DNA of 64,000 nt from JAFGNV01 sp964612485 (GCA_964612485.1 CAZTFF010000014.1:44060-108059), one strand, 5' to 3'; shown: positions 23,852-33,012, counted from the first letter of the stretch. Translations and numbers: made by a program. The notes: generated by a model from the sequence alone, not told the origin.

Positions 23852-25327
23852 ATGAACATCTTGTTGGTTTACCCCAGGTTCCCCGATACATTTTGGAGTT
23901 TTAAGCACGCGCTCAAATTCATCCGCAAAAAATCTTCGCTGCCGCCGTTGGGGCTGATTACCGTGGCCGCCATGCTGCCGGAGACGTGGTCCAAACGCCT
24001 GGTCGATCTGAATATCACCTCCCTGACCGATGAAGACCTGGCCTGGGCCGATTATGTTTTTATCAGCGGCATGACGGTTCAGCGCGAATCGGCGCACCAA
24101 ATTGTGGCCCGGTGCAAAGCAGCCGGCGTGAAAATTGTGGCCGGCGGGCCTCTCTTCGTCACCGAGGTCGATCAATTTCCCGACATCGACCATTTTGTTC
24201 TGAATGAGGCCGAACTGACGCTGTCGCTCTTTTTGGCCGATCTGGCCGCGGGCCACCCCCGGCGCATTTATACGGCCACCGATTTCCCCGACATCCACCA
24301 AACACCCATTCCCCAATGGAATTTGCTCGATCTGCGCCAATACGCCTCGATGTCCATTCAATTTTCAAGGGGCTGCCCGTATGATTGCGATTTTTGCAAC
24401 GTGACGGCGTTGTTCGGCCATCGGCCCCGCATCAAAACCGCCGCTCAGATTGTGGCGGAACTGGAGGCCCTGTACCAGGCCGGCTGGCGGGACGCCGTGT
24501 TTTTTGTCGATGATAATTTGATTGGTAACAAGCGCTATCTCAAAACCGAGTTACTGCCGGCGCTCATCGATTGGCAGAAGAACAGGAAAATACCTTTTTT
24601 TACGGAAGTTTCTATCAATCTGGCGGATGACGAAGCGCTGATGGAAATGATGGTTGAGGCCGGCTTTAACTCCGTCTTTATCGGCATCGAAACGCCGGAT
24701 GAAAGCGGCCTGGCCGAATGCAGTAAAAATCAAAACAAAAACCGGGACATGGTGGAAAATGTCAAACGCATTCAACGGGCCGGCATGCAGGTGCAGGGCG
24801 GTTTTATTGTGGGCTTTGACAGCGATGAACCCTCTATTTTTCAAAAACAGATTGATTTTATCCAAAACAGCGGCATTGTCACGGCCATGGTGGGCCTCTT
24901 GCAAGCGCCGCCCGGAACCCGCCTGTACGAGCGCATGAAACGGGAGGGCCGCATCCGCGAGCTGTTATCCGGCGACAATGCCGATGGAACCACCAACATT
25001 GTGCCGGCCATGAGCCTGGAAACGCTGCACGAGGGGTATCAAAAAATTATGCAGCATATTTACGCGCCCGATCATTACTACGAGCGGGTAAAAACCTTTT
25101 TGCGCGAGTATCAGGCACCCAAAATAAGAACGGCGGCCAATTTACAATACATTTTGGCCTTTCCGCGCTCGATTGTGCGCTTGGGTATCTTGGGCAAAGA
25201 ACGGCTGCACTATTGGAATCTGTTATTCTGGACGTTGTTCCGTCGGCCATCGCTGTTTCCGCTGGCGGTGACGCTGGCCATTTACGGGCATCATTTCCGC
25301 AAGGTTTGCGAATTGCACATTGTTTAA
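23852..25327 (+). CDS. B12-binding radical SAM protein with DUF4070-type C-terminus
   Basis: 491 residues from ATG at 23852 with AAAGGAG 6 bp upstream. The N-terminal ~140 residues are a cobalamin-binding-like domain (NILLVYPRFP, GLITVAAMLPETW). The radical SAM core has the 4Fe-4S motif CPYDCDFC (~174-181) and a following VDDNLIGNKRYL. The C-terminal ~150 residues (APPGTRLYERMKREGR, then DHYYERVKTFLREY) resemble DUF4070. Related proteins include hopanoid methylases such as HpnP, but many paralogues have unknown substrates, so a methyl transfer or lipid role is only possible. It is a single gene with a palindromic operator candidate. Its need for B12 fits the cobalamin genes at 48-61 kb. Confidence 0.8.
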   Translation: MNILLVYPRFPDTFWSFKHALKFIRKKSSLPPLGLITVAAMLPETWSKRLVDLNITSLTDEDLAWADYVFISGMTVQRESAHQIVARCKAAGVKIVAGGPLFVTEVDQFPDIDHFVLNEAELTLSLFLADLAAGHPRRIYTATDFPDIHQTPIPQWNLLDLRQYASMSIQFSRGCPYDCDFCNVTALFGHRPRIKTAAQIVAELEALYQAGWRDAVFFVDDNLIGNKRYLKTELLPALIDWQKNRKIPFFTEVSINLADDEALMEMMVEAGFNSVFIGIETPDESGLAECSKNQNKNRDMVENVKRIQRAGMQVQGGFIVGFDSDEPSIFQKQIDFIQNSGIVTAMVGLLQAPPGTRLYERMKREGRIRELLSGDNADGTTNIVPAMSLETLHEGYQKIMQHIYAPDHYYERVKTFLREYQAPKIRTAANLQYILAFPRSIVRLGILGKERLHYWNLLFWTLFRRPSLFPLAVTLAIYGHHFRKVCELHIV

Positions 25328-25346
25328 CGTGAAGTAGATGCGAGGG

Positions 25347-25394
25347 TGGAGATTAGAGAGTTCAGGCTAAAAATCTTCCAATCTCTAATCTCCA
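25347..25394. repeat. Dispersed hairpin element (GGAGATTAGAGA type), intact copy
   Basis: 13-bp arms TGGAGATTAGAGA and TCTCTAATCTCCA enclose 22 nt including GCTAAAAATCT. Related copies are at 43662-43816, where a second element interrupts it, and a half copy at 26661-26690. It may also end transcripts from the convergent genes. Confidence 0.75.
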
Positions 25395-25411
25395 ATTTTC
25401 TAAATGCGACC

Positions 25412-26584
25412 TTAAGATTGCATCTTCTCAAAGCGGACCAACAAATTCCCCTCCATCACCTGCGAGTTGGTGACTTGGTAGTAAGCCAGGAACCGGGGCA
25501 AAAACAGGTTGCGGCGGCGATTTTTGGCCTGGATGATCAACTCGTCGCCGTTTTGCTGGACCGTAACATCCTCGTCTTCTAAAAACGGCAGGTGAACAGT
25601 GAGCAGGTAGCCATACTTTTGCTCGATAAAGTGATACGGTTTGCGTTTGAAAAAGATTTTGGTGGGGTCCTTGTCCTGATACAACTTTTCGCCAAACTCT
25701 TCAAGCCGGTCGGTGCCAAAAATCTCCCGGCCCAGGTGCGGCGCCCGGAAAATGGGCAGCGGCGAAAACGTATCCTCAATTTCCTGCAAATATTTTTTTT
25801 GCGACTCCAGATAATCGCCAAAAACATCTTGGGAGCTGTTTTCCGGTAAAATTCGGTTGACCATCACCGCGTCAACCGGGTAGCCGTACAGTTGCAGGTA
25901 AGTGTAACCGCGCAGCGCCTCCTGCATCACCATGCGTTCCGGGTTCATCACCAGCCGGATGGTGGAAATATCGGGATCGATCATAATGTCGTGGATGGCG
26001 TTGAGTTTGTTATAGAAATTTTCCAGTTCTTCCAGTCCTTTGTCCAGCGGCACGCCGGTAAATCGACGCACGGTTGGCCCCAATGTTTTTCCCACGCGCT
26101 GGATCGGTATGGCGCGTGTTAACCACCACTGGCTCACCTGGGGCAGGGTCAGGTGTTTGAGCGTTTCGCCGGTGGGCGCGCTGTCGATGATGATTAAATC
26201 GTAGCCGCCGGTGCGGTAAAACAGTTCCAGCCACAGAAACGCGGCGGTTTCCTCCATGCCCGGTAACACGGCCATTTCTTCGGCCAGCATTTTATCCACG
26301 CCCTGCCGCCGGAAGATAGCCATCATCAACTCGCGCATATTGCTGAGATATTTTTTGATGGAGTAGTAAACGTCGAACTCCTGGCCGCAGAGGCATTCGG
26401 AAATTTGGGTCGGTTCCGGTCCTAACGGATGATCCAGGGCGTCGGCCAGGCTGTGGGCCGGGTCCATCGACATCACCAGGGTTTTGTAGCCCATTTCTGC
26501 CGCGCGAATAGCGGTGGCGGCGGAGATGGTGGTTTTGCCCACCCCGCCTTTGCCGGTAAAAAGAATGATTCGGGTTTGCTTCAT
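25412..26584 (-). CDS. ArsA/GET3-type ATPase with C-terminal Hsp20-like domain
   Basis: 390 residues from ATG at 26584 (AAAGG upstream). It is a deviant-Walker ATPase: FTGKGGVGKTT (~8-18), MSMDPAHSL and IIIDSAPTGETLKHL. Residues ~320-390 form a small beta domain (GYLLTVHLPFLEDEDVTVQQ) like the alpha-crystallin-type ArsA-HSP20 domain. Family members drive arsenite export (ArsA) or deliver membrane proteins (GET3). Here the metal-binding Cys residues typical of ArsA are not evident (CLCG occurs near residue 65), and no ars genes are near. A chaperone role is as likely as arsenite resistance. Confidence 0.8.
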   Translation of the reverse strand: MKQTRIILFTGKGGVGKTTISAATAIRAAEMGYKTLVMSMDPAHSLADALDHPLGPEPTQISECLCGQEFDVYYSIKKYLSNMRELMMAIFRRQGVDKMLAEEMAVLPGMEETAAFLWLELFYRTGGYDLIIIDSAPTGETLKHLTLPQVSQWWLTRAIPIQRVGKTLGPTVRRFTGVPLDKGLEELENFYNKLNAIHDIMIDPDISTIRLVMNPERMVMQEALRGYTYLQLYGYPVDAVMVNRILPENSSQDVFGDYLESQKKYLQEIEDTFSPLPIFRAPHLGREIFGTDRLEEFGEKLYQDKDPTKIFFKRKPYHFIEQKYGYLLTVHLPFLEDEDVTVQQNGDELIIQAKNRRRNLFLPRFLAYYQVTNSQVMEGNLLVRFEKMQS

Positions 26585-26687
26585 CAAAATCGCCTTTCTA
26601 AGTGACCATCAAACATAACTACCTGATTTTATTTGGAGATTTCGCCGCTTTACTTAAGCCAATCTCCCAATCTCTAATTTTCTAGTT

Positions 26688-28436
26688 CTAACCCAGCCAT
26701 TTGACCTCGTAAGGTTCCAGCGTCAACCGCAAGTTTGAGCCTGTGAGCGTGGTTGTCTCGCCCGATAACATATCGCGTAGCGTGTTGTTGATGGTGTAGG
26801 GCGATAAATCGATGTCAACCGGTTGGGGTTCCACCGAAATGTTGTGCAGGCAGACCACTTTTTCCGGTTGACTTGAACCGGTATCCGGCGCGATGCGCAG
26901 CAAGGCAAACAAGGCCGGATGATCGGATATAATGTGCTGGCCGCCGTTAGGATGGAACGCCGGGTGAGCGGCCCGCGCTTTGAGCAGGGCCGTGTACCGC
27001 GCCAACACTTTGGCCGGGCGCGAATCGGGCTGATCCAGTCTGGCTTCCAGATCGGCGCGCTGCCACTTTTCGCGGTTGATGGTTCGGGCGCGGCCTGTTG
27101 CTTCCATGCCCCGGATGTTGTTGGGCGATCCCACCAGGCTGTGAACATAAATGCCCGGCACGCCCACCATCGCCAGCATAATGGCTTGCGAGGCCATAAA
27201 GCGGTTGATTTTAAGGTCTTCCGGCTCGCCGCCGTTGGGGTCGGACAGCGCGTCGAACAGGGTGATGTTGAGTTCGTACGGGCTTTGCGTGCCGTCGGCG
27301 TTGGTTTTGTAGCTGACCCGCCCGCCGTGGTCCAGCGTTTTATCGCCCAGCGCGTCGGCCTCTTCCGTGGTCAGAATACCCTCGGCGGGCCGCACGCCAA
27401 TGCCGTCGTGCGAGGCGATAAAGTTGAAAAACGTGGCCGTGTCGGGTAACGCTTCCAGGCCGGCGGCCCACTGCTGCAAGGCGGTGGCGCTACCGGTGTG
27501 GAAGGTATGCAAAATGAGCGGGGCGAGGGTGAACTGGTACACCATCTGGGCTTCGTTGCGGCCGTTGCCAAAGTAGGATATATTTTCCTGATGCGGCACA
27601 TTGGTTTCAGTAATAATCATCGCGCGGGGGGCTACCACATCCAACACAGATCGGAATAGCTGCACCACCCGGTGCGTTTGCGGCAGGTGGATACAACTGG
27701 TGCCCGCTTCTTTCCAGAGGTAGGCAATGGCGTCCAGCCGAATGAACTCCGCGCCTTCGGCCGCGTAGCACAAAAGCACGTCGATGATCTCCAATAAAAC
27801 CTGGGGATTTTTGTAATTCAGATCGATCTGGTCGTCGCTAAAAGTCGTCCAGACGTGTTGGATTCCGATGTCGGTTTCTACCGGCGTGAGCAGGGGATGG
27901 GTGCGCGGGCGGGTCACATTGCGAAGGTCGGTGGCCGGGTCTATGGTGATGAAATAATTTGCATATGGGGGATCGCCCGCCAGAAATCCCTTGAACCAAT
28001 CGCTTTGCGCGGAGATGTGGTTAATCACAGCGTCGAACATCAATCGAAAATGTTCGCGTAGTAATTTTAGACTATCCCAATTTCCCAAATTGAGATCAAC
28101 GACCTTAAAATCAATAACTGAAAAGCCATCGTCGGAAGAATAGGGATAAAAGGGCAAAAGATGTACGCTGCTGATGATGTTTTTCAGTCGTTGGCGCATA
28201 AATTCGCCCAGGCTGAGCAGGGCAGGCCGGCCCGCTTCCTGGATTTGATCGCCATAGGTAATCAAAATGGAGTCGGCTTCGGTGACGCGCTCATTGGGAT
28301 CAACGGGCGCGGCCAATTCGGGGTGCTGTTGTTGAAAATGCATCAGCCGGGACCAAAGTTGGGCAAATATTTGATTACTAATTTGGGGGCCGTAAAGAAA
28401 ATTCAAGTGCTCCTGAATTTTAAGTTGAATACTCAT
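26688..28436 (-). CDS. GH13 subfamily 18 sugar phosphorylase (sucrose or glucosylglycerate phosphorylase)
   Basis: 582 residues. HLLPFYPYSSDDGFSVIDF is typical of GH13_18. The nucleophile Asp in FIRLDAIAYLWK, the acid/base Glu in IITETNVPHQENISYFG and the transition-state Asp in IASHDGIGVRP are all present. The enzyme splits an alpha-glucoside with phosphate to give glucose 1-phosphate. Family members act on sucrose, glucosylglycerate or related compounds. The likely glucosylglycerate genes at 40.1-42.6 kb favour glucosylglycerate phosphorylase (inference). No export signal; cytoplasmic. It is divergent from the alkyltransferase gene at 28498. Confidence 0.85.
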   Translation of the reverse strand: MSIQLKIQEHLNFLYGPQISNQIFAQLWSRLMHFQQQHPELAAPVDPNERVTEADSILITYGDQIQEAGRPALLSLGEFMRQRLKNIISSVHLLPFYPYSSDDGFSVIDFKVVDLNLGNWDSLKLLREHFRLMFDAVINHISAQSDWFKGFLAGDPPYANYFITIDPATDLRNVTRPRTHPLLTPVETDIGIQHVWTTFSDDQIDLNYKNPQVLLEIIDVLLCYAAEGAEFIRLDAIAYLWKEAGTSCIHLPQTHRVVQLFRSVLDVVAPRAMIITETNVPHQENISYFGNGRNEAQMVYQFTLAPLILHTFHTGSATALQQWAAGLEALPDTATFFNFIASHDGIGVRPAEGILTTEEADALGDKTLDHGGRVSYKTNADGTQSPYELNITLFDALSDPNGGEPEDLKINRFMASQAIMLAMVGVPGIYVHSLVGSPNNIRGMEATGRARTINREKWQRADLEARLDQPDSRPAKVLARYTALLKARAAHPAFHPNGGQHIISDHPALFALLRIAPDTGSSQPEKVVCLHNISVEPQPVDIDLSPYTINNTLRDMLSGETTTLTGSNLRLTLEPYEVKWLG

Positions 28437-28497
28437 TGCAATAGTACTCCTCCCTGATGTATAATGAACTTAAAATCCGTTGATAAGGATAGCCGAG

Positions 28498-28998
28498 ATG
28501 AAGCCGGAATGCAAGGTCTATTATCAATCTGAAATTGGCTTGTTGAAAATTGAGGGTAATGAGGATGGGCTGGCCTCGCTTACCTTTGTAGAACGTGAGG
28601 CCAATGCTAACTATGCCAACCCGCCCGATCTTTGGCCGGAGATGGTAGCGTGTGTTAACCAGTTAGATGAATATTTTCAGGGTAAGCGAAAAACTTTTGA
28701 TCTAAAACTATCCCCGGACGGTTCCGATTTTCAACAACAGGTGTGGGCGCAATTACTAAAAATCCCCTATGGCGAAACCGTTTCTTATCTGGACATTGCG
28801 CGGGCCATTGGCAATGAAAAATCTATCCGAGCGGTGGGAGCCGCCAACGGGGCCAATCCAATTGCCATTGTGGTGCCCTGCCATCGAGTCATCGGCAGTG
28901 ACGGCAAATTGACCGGCTATGGCGGCGGGGTTTGGCGCAAGGAATGGCTTCTCAACCACGAACGGCGGCACAGCAGCGGGCAACTGCCGTTATTTTGA
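28498..28998 (+). CDS. ogt: Methylated-DNA-protein-cysteine methyltransferase
   Basis: 166 residues from ATG at 28498 after AAGGA; TTG at 28480 is less likely. It repairs O6-alkylguanine by moving the alkyl group to its own cysteine. The active-site motif IVVPCHRVIGSDG, the helix-turn-helix region IPYGETVSYLDIA and the Asn-hinge VGAANGANP are all intact. The N-terminal domain is short and poorly conserved, as usual. It is convergent with, and abuts, the gene at 28999. Confidence 0.94.
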   Translation: MKPECKVYYQSEIGLLKIEGNEDGLASLTFVEREANANYANPPDLWPEMVACVNQLDEYFQGKRKTFDLKLSPDGSDFQQQVWAQLLKIPYGETVSYLDIARAIGNEKSIRAVGAANGANPIAIVVPCHRVIGSDGKLTGYGGGVWRKEWLLNHERRHSSGQLPLF

Positions 28999-29679
28999 TC
29001 AGAGCGGGATAGTGGGGCCAGCTTTATTCAGTTCTTTGACCACATCTTTGATGATTTTTTCAATATCAAAGGGAAAGGCCACCCCGTGAGCCTTTTCATC
29101 GTCCAGATATACCAGCGCGTGTTTGGGGTTGTAGGGAATCCAGGTGTTGAATTTAGATTCCCACAAGATCAGATGCGCTTCCAGGTCGAAGAGACGGTCG
29201 GCCAGCAATTTCCTCTTTTTATCCGATACCCCAATCGAGGCGGTTTTGAAGTAAATATCATCTTTTAACCAGGCACTCATCGACTGGTTGATGGGGCGCA
29301 AGGCGTGTTGGCTCATGCCCCGGATCATGGTGTGAAGTTCGGCCTGTTCGGGAGTAAAGTGATCGTACAATTGGGTAAAGGTAGATTCGTATCCGTGGTC
29401 GTGAGAGATACGGTCCGGGTGATCGCGCTGCAACATCTGGTACAAATTTTTGGCGTGAGCCTCCTGCACATTGTTGATGATCCAGGCGGCGCGGAGCAGC
29501 GAGGCCAGTTCCAACAGGCTGGCCAGCCGGGCCGATTTCTCTTTGCGCAGCTCCAGCCACCATTGGTACAGCGTTTTGGCCACAAAACTGAACAGGGCGA
29601 TCAGCGCGCCGATCACGGCGGTGCCCAGCCAGGCCGGGATGGTTTTTAAGGCGTTGAGGGCGTCTACGGCTTCGTTCAT
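28999..29679 (-). CDS. Hypothetical membrane-anchored helical protein
   Basis: 226 residues, not recognised. One N-terminal transmembrane helix (~17-38, AWLGTAVIGALIALFSFVAK) is followed by a mostly helical, charged domain with NNVQEAHAKNLYQMLQRDH, a possible His-rich stretch (SHDHGY) and a C-terminal segment ending AGPTIPL. There are no Cys pairs or catalytic motifs. Start at ATG 29679. The lipase gene lies 36 bp upstream on the same strand, so cotranscription is likely. No function can be assigned. Confidence 0.7.
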   Translation of the reverse strand: MNEAVDALNALKTIPAWLGTAVIGALIALFSFVAKTLYQWWLELRKEKSARLASLLELASLLRAAWIINNVQEAHAKNLYQMLQRDHPDRISHDHGYESTFTQLYDHFTPEQAELHTMIRGMSQHALRPINQSMSAWLKDDIYFKTASIGVSDKKRKLLADRLFDLEAHLILWESKFNTWIPYNPKHALVYLDDEKAHGVAFPFDIEKIIKDVVKELNKAGPTIPL

Positions 29680-29715
29680 GGTGTTGTTGGTTCCTCTGAT
29701 TAATGCTGTAGTCTG

Positions 29716-30567
29716 CTAAAGATGGGCGCGCAGCCACGTTTCAACGTCGCCCAAGACCTGTTTGTGTTCCGGCTCGTTAAATAACTCGTGGTAGAAGCCG
29801 TTGTAGATTTTGATCTGTTTGTCGGGGGAACTCACTTTATCATACAACATCTGCGTCCCGGCCGGGTTGACCAGCCGGTCCGCCGCGCCCTGGAGGATCA
29901 AAAGGGGCAGGGTGATGGCGGCGGCTTCCCGTTCCACCCGCCGCATGGCGCGGATCAATTCGGCAGCCAGCCGGGCGGTGATCTTACCGTTATACACCAA
30001 CGGATCATCAACATATGCTTGAACCACCGCCGGGTCCCGACAGATGTCGTCGGCGGCCAGTTGCACCAGCGGCAGTTTGGGCCACAGCCAGGAAAGGATA
30101 TTGCCCAGAGAAATGGTAAATTTCGAGGTGTCGTCGCTTACTTTGACCGCCGGCGCGGAGAGGACGGCCCCGGCCAACGCTTGTTGGTGCTCCAGCAGGT
30201 AGACGGTGCTGATCAACCCGCCCATGCTGTGCCCCACGATAAAAATCGGGATGTCAGGCTGCCACTGCTTGATCTTATCAACATAGATGTTGAGCGTATC
30301 GGTGAAATCGGCAAAGCAATTGACAAAAACCCGCTCTCCCGGCGATTGGCCGTGGCCGATGTGGTCCAGTCCGTAAACGGCGTAGCCTTGGGGTACAAAA
30401 TAATTTACCGGATTGCCGTAACGGGCGCAATGCTCGGCCAGGCCATGCACCAGTAATAAGACAGCTTGAAGTGATTCATCTTCGGGAAGCCAACTTTGGT
30501 AAAAAATTTCTTGTTGGTGTTTACCTGTAAAGGTTCCACTGGCGTGTTTGATAGTGCGTGTTTTCAT
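29716..30567 (-). CDS. Monoacylglycerol lipase/lysophospholipase-type alpha/beta hydrolase
   Basis: 283 residues of the serine aminopeptidase S33/monoacylglycerol lipase group. VLLVHGLAEHCARY near the N-terminus, the nucleophile elbow GHSMGG (~111-116), the Asp in LILQGAADRLVNP and the late His in GFYHELFNE form the triad. It should hydrolyse monoacylglycerol or lysophospholipids. No signal peptide. Its start overlaps the stop of the 93-residue ORF at 30564 by 4 bp, and it sits upstream of the gene at 28999 on the same strand. Confidence 0.85.
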   Translation of the reverse strand: MKTRTIKHASGTFTGKHQQEIFYQSWLPEDESLQAVLLLVHGLAEHCARYGNPVNYFVPQGYAVYGLDHIGHGQSPGERVFVNCFADFTDTLNIYVDKIKQWQPDIPIFIVGHSMGGLISTVYLLEHQQALAGAVLSAPAVKVSDDTSKFTISLGNILSWLWPKLPLVQLAADDICRDPAVVQAYVDDPLVYNGKITARLAAELIRAMRRVEREAAAITLPLLILQGAADRLVNPAGTQMLYDKVSSPDKQIKIYNGFYHELFNEPEHKQVLGDVETWLRAHL

Positions 30568-30845
30568 AGCGATAACTCAAACCAAAAAATAGTTCCTTCC
30601 GTAGAGGTTGAAAAATCCACTTCACCCAAACGCAGGCCCAATACATCGCCGGCCTCGTCAATGCCCAACATTTTTAAGAGTGTTTCATTGAGTGCCACAA
30701 TCTGACGATGCTCATTCAAAATGGCAACCAATCCCCCCACAGCGTCCATCAGTCCATCAATGACCGGGTTATTGCTGGCAAATTGAATTTCTTGCAGGAG
30801 TGCATGCTCATCGGCCCGTTCAGCCGGGGCAAAGTAGGTGTCCAT
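30564..30845 (-). pseudogene. Internally deleted PAS histidine kinase
   Basis: 93 residues. Residues ~22-72 are the start of a PAS domain (GLMDAVGGLVAILNEHRQ, IVALNETLLKMLGIDEAGDV). After LGLRLGE the sequence jumps to VDFSTSTEGTIFWFELSL and stop, the usual last strand of a HATPase domain. The rest of PAS, HisKA and most of HATPase are absent. The frame is preserved and the shared GE suggests a microhomology deletion or an assembly collapse. ATG at 30845 is usable, so a short protein may be made. Confidence 0.65.
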
Positions 30846-30865
30846 TACGCCCTCCGTTTACACTG

Positions 30866-31858
30866 TTATCCCTTTACGCCCCCCGCCGACAGCCCTTCGG
30901 CCAGATAGCGTTCCATAGCCAGGAACAAAATCATAATCGGCACGCTCATCACCACCGAAGCGGCCATCACCACTTCCATGCGGGGGCTGGGATCGTTGAA
31001 AATGGCGTTCACTTTGATGGGCATGGTGAACATGGTGCGGTCGTTGAGAAACACCAGGGCGTAGAGCAGCTCATTCCAGGCGATCATAAAGGTGTAAATA
31101 CCCACCGACACCAGCGCCGGTACGGAGAGCGGCATCGTCACCCGCCAGATCACGCCCAGCCGGGTGCAACCGTCGATGAGGGCGGCCTGTTCGATCTCGT
31201 CGGGGATGGTGCGGAAATAATTGGCCAGCATGTAAAGCGCCACCGGCAGGGTGGTAGCCAGATAGGTGAAGATCAACACCCCCAGGTTATCCTGCACGTT
31301 GAACAGACCCAGCCACTGGCTGATCTGGGAGAGCATCGCAAAGAGCGGGATGATAAGCAAAACGCCGGGGAAAAGATAGATCAATAAGATGGAGTTGAGC
31401 ATCAATTCTTTACCCCGGAACCGTAACCGGGCAATGGCATAGGCTCCCAGCATCGATAAAACAACGGCGATGAGAGCTGTAGGAACCGCCACTACCATAC
31501 TGTTGATGACGTTGATGCCAAAATCCTGAAAACGGTCGGTCAACGATTCGTATTCAATGGAATAGCCGCCCAGCAGGCGATACCAGATGTGATTCCAGAG
31601 ATATTCGGCATATTCGGCGTTGGCGTCGAACAGTTCGGCGTAAGCATCGGGGCGTAACTCCGCCGGGATGAAAACCGGCTCGCGGGCGGCGATTTCCGCG
31701 CCGGTTTTGAAGGATGAACTGATCATCCAGAAAAAAGGGAAAACGACCATCACCCAAAAGATAAAAAGCGACAGCCAGAAGATCAAGCGTTTCCAACTCA
31801 TTCGCCGGGCCAGATGGTCCATAAAAGAGGCTTTTTCAGGGTAGGTTTGCGTTGTCAT
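30866..31858 (-). CDS. Carbohydrate ABC transporter permease, MalG type
   Basis: 330 residues with six predicted transmembrane helices; the first (LIFWLSLFIFWVMVVFPFFWM) follows a basic N-terminus. The EAA-loop segment EIEQAALIDGCTRLGVIWRV contacts the ATPase subunit. The family is the MalG-like inner-membrane permease for oligosaccharide uptake. It forms an operon with the MalF-like permease (13 bp upstream) and the LysM-containing binding protein. No ATPase gene is nearby, so a shared MsmK-type ATPase elsewhere is likely. An unusually long periplasmic loop of ~60 residues follows helix 1 (REPVFIPAELRPDAYAELFD). Confidence 0.92.
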   Translation of the reverse strand: MTTQTYPEKASFMDHLARRMSWKRLIFWLSLFIFWVMVVFPFFWMISSSFKTGAEIAAREPVFIPAELRPDAYAELFDANAEYAEYLWNHIWYRLLGGYSIEYESLTDRFQDFGINVINSMVVAVPTALIAVVLSMLGAYAIARLRFRGKELMLNSILLIYLFPGVLLIIPLFAMLSQISQWLGLFNVQDNLGVLIFTYLATTLPVALYMLANYFRTIPDEIEQAALIDGCTRLGVIWRVTMPLSVPALVSVGIYTFMIAWNELLYALVFLNDRTMFTMPIKVNAIFNDPSPRMEVVMAASVVMSVPIMILFLAMERYLAEGLSAGGVKG

Positions 31859-31871
31859 AGGTTTCTCCCCT

Positions 31872-32837
31872 TTACTCTTCCGTATTGCGCATCACAAAAC
31901 GGGCGTAAAATATCAAAAAGATAACCAAAAATACTAACAAAATCATCGAGGTGGCCGCGCCCTTGCCAAAATCGAACAGGTTAAAGCTGAACTCGTAGGT
32001 TAGTACCGGCAGCACCTTGGTGCCAAATCCACCGCCGGTAAGCAGGAAGATATCGTCGAATTTGTTGAAAGTCCAGATCAGCCGCAGCAGGAACAAGGCG
32101 CCCAGCACATAGTGCAGTTCCGGCAGAGTGATGTTCCAGAAACTTTGCCACGTATTGGCGCCGTCAACGGTGGCAGCTTCGTACAGGGTTTTGTCGATGG
32201 CTTGCAGCCGGGCCAGCAGCATCAGCATGGCAAAGGGGAAGTAGCGCCAGCCGTCGAAAATAATCACCAGCAGCAAGGCCCAGCCGGGTTGGGCTAAATA
32301 GGCGATGGGTGTATCGATGATGCCCAAATTCATAAGTATATAATTAACCACCCCGGAGGGTTTGGGGTCCAGCATCCAGCGCCAGACAAAGGCCACGCTG
32401 ACAATGGGAGCCACGTAGGGAAAAAGAAACGCGGCCCGCGAGACGCCCCTGCCCCGAAACGGCTGGTTCAGCAGCAGCGCCGCGCCCAGCCCCATCAGCA
32501 CGGTGAGAATAGTGCCGGCAAAAGAGTAAACAATACTGGTGAGGAACGCGCCCATATTGGTGGGACTGTTGTATTTAAAGGCAAAATCATTGAAAACGTT
32601 GGTATAATTATCGAAGCCGACAAACGGCGCGTTGAACACATCGTTCAGATTGTTCAGGCCAATATCGTGAAAACTGATCCACACGCTGAATATGGCGGGG
32701 AACAGGACCAGGCCGAGAACGATCAGCACCGTGGGGCCAATGAGCAGCCAGGCTAATCGCGCTTCTCTGGCTCCCATAGAGCGGTTGAACATACGTTTAT
32801 ACCATGGGGGTAACGATGTTTGGGTTGATGTTGTCAT
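31872..32837 (-). CDS. Carbohydrate ABC transporter permease, MalF type
   Basis: 321 residues with six transmembrane helices, first at LAWLLIGPTVLIVLGLVLF. The EAA loop is LYEAATVDGANTWQSFWNI. It pairs with the MalG-type permease 13 bp downstream to form the membrane channel of a sugar ABC importer. The binding protein gene lies ~175 bp upstream, with a hairpin repeat between that could lower expression of the permeases relative to the binding protein, as in many sugar operons. The substrate is unknown. Confidence 0.92.
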   Translation of the reverse strand: MTTSTQTSLPPWYKRMFNRSMGAREARLAWLLIGPTVLIVLGLVLFPAIFSVWISFHDIGLNNLNDVFNAPFVGFDNYTNVFNDFAFKYNSPTNMGAFLTSIVYSFAGTILTVLMGLGAALLLNQPFRGRGVSRAAFLFPYVAPIVSVAFVWRWMLDPKPSGVVNYILMNLGIIDTPIAYLAQPGWALLLVIIFDGWRYFPFAMLMLLARLQAIDKTLYEAATVDGANTWQSFWNITLPELHYVLGALFLLRLIWTFNKFDDIFLLTGGGFGTKVLPVLTYEFSFNLFDFGKGAATSMILLVFLVIFLIFYARFVMRNTEE

Positions 32838-32881
32838 CCTGCCTCCTGATTACTTGTATTTATTGCGAAGCCCGCAGGTTA

Positions 32882-32951
32882 GAATCCGCTAAGGGCGCGA
32901 AGGTACGCGAAGGAATAATTTTAGCGTATCTTCGCGTACCTTCGCGGATTT
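32882..32951. repeat. Dispersed hairpin element (CGCGAAGGTACG type), copy 1
   Basis: Arms CGAAGGTACGCGAAG and CTTCGCGTACCTTCG are perfectly complementary, within AATCCGCT...CGCGGATT ends. A related copy in the opposite orientation lies at 57691-57758. Followed by T-rich DNA on the plus strand. Confidence 0.8.
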
Positions 32952-33012
32952 TTTTAAAAAGGATGGACTCCTGCTATTGGAGCGGGAGTCCATCAGATGA
33001 GTTGTTACGGTC

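Noticed and set aside
25412..26584. Arsenic resistance operon
   Set aside because: No arsB, arsC, arsR or arsD genes adjoin the ATPase, so an arsenite role is not supported by context.
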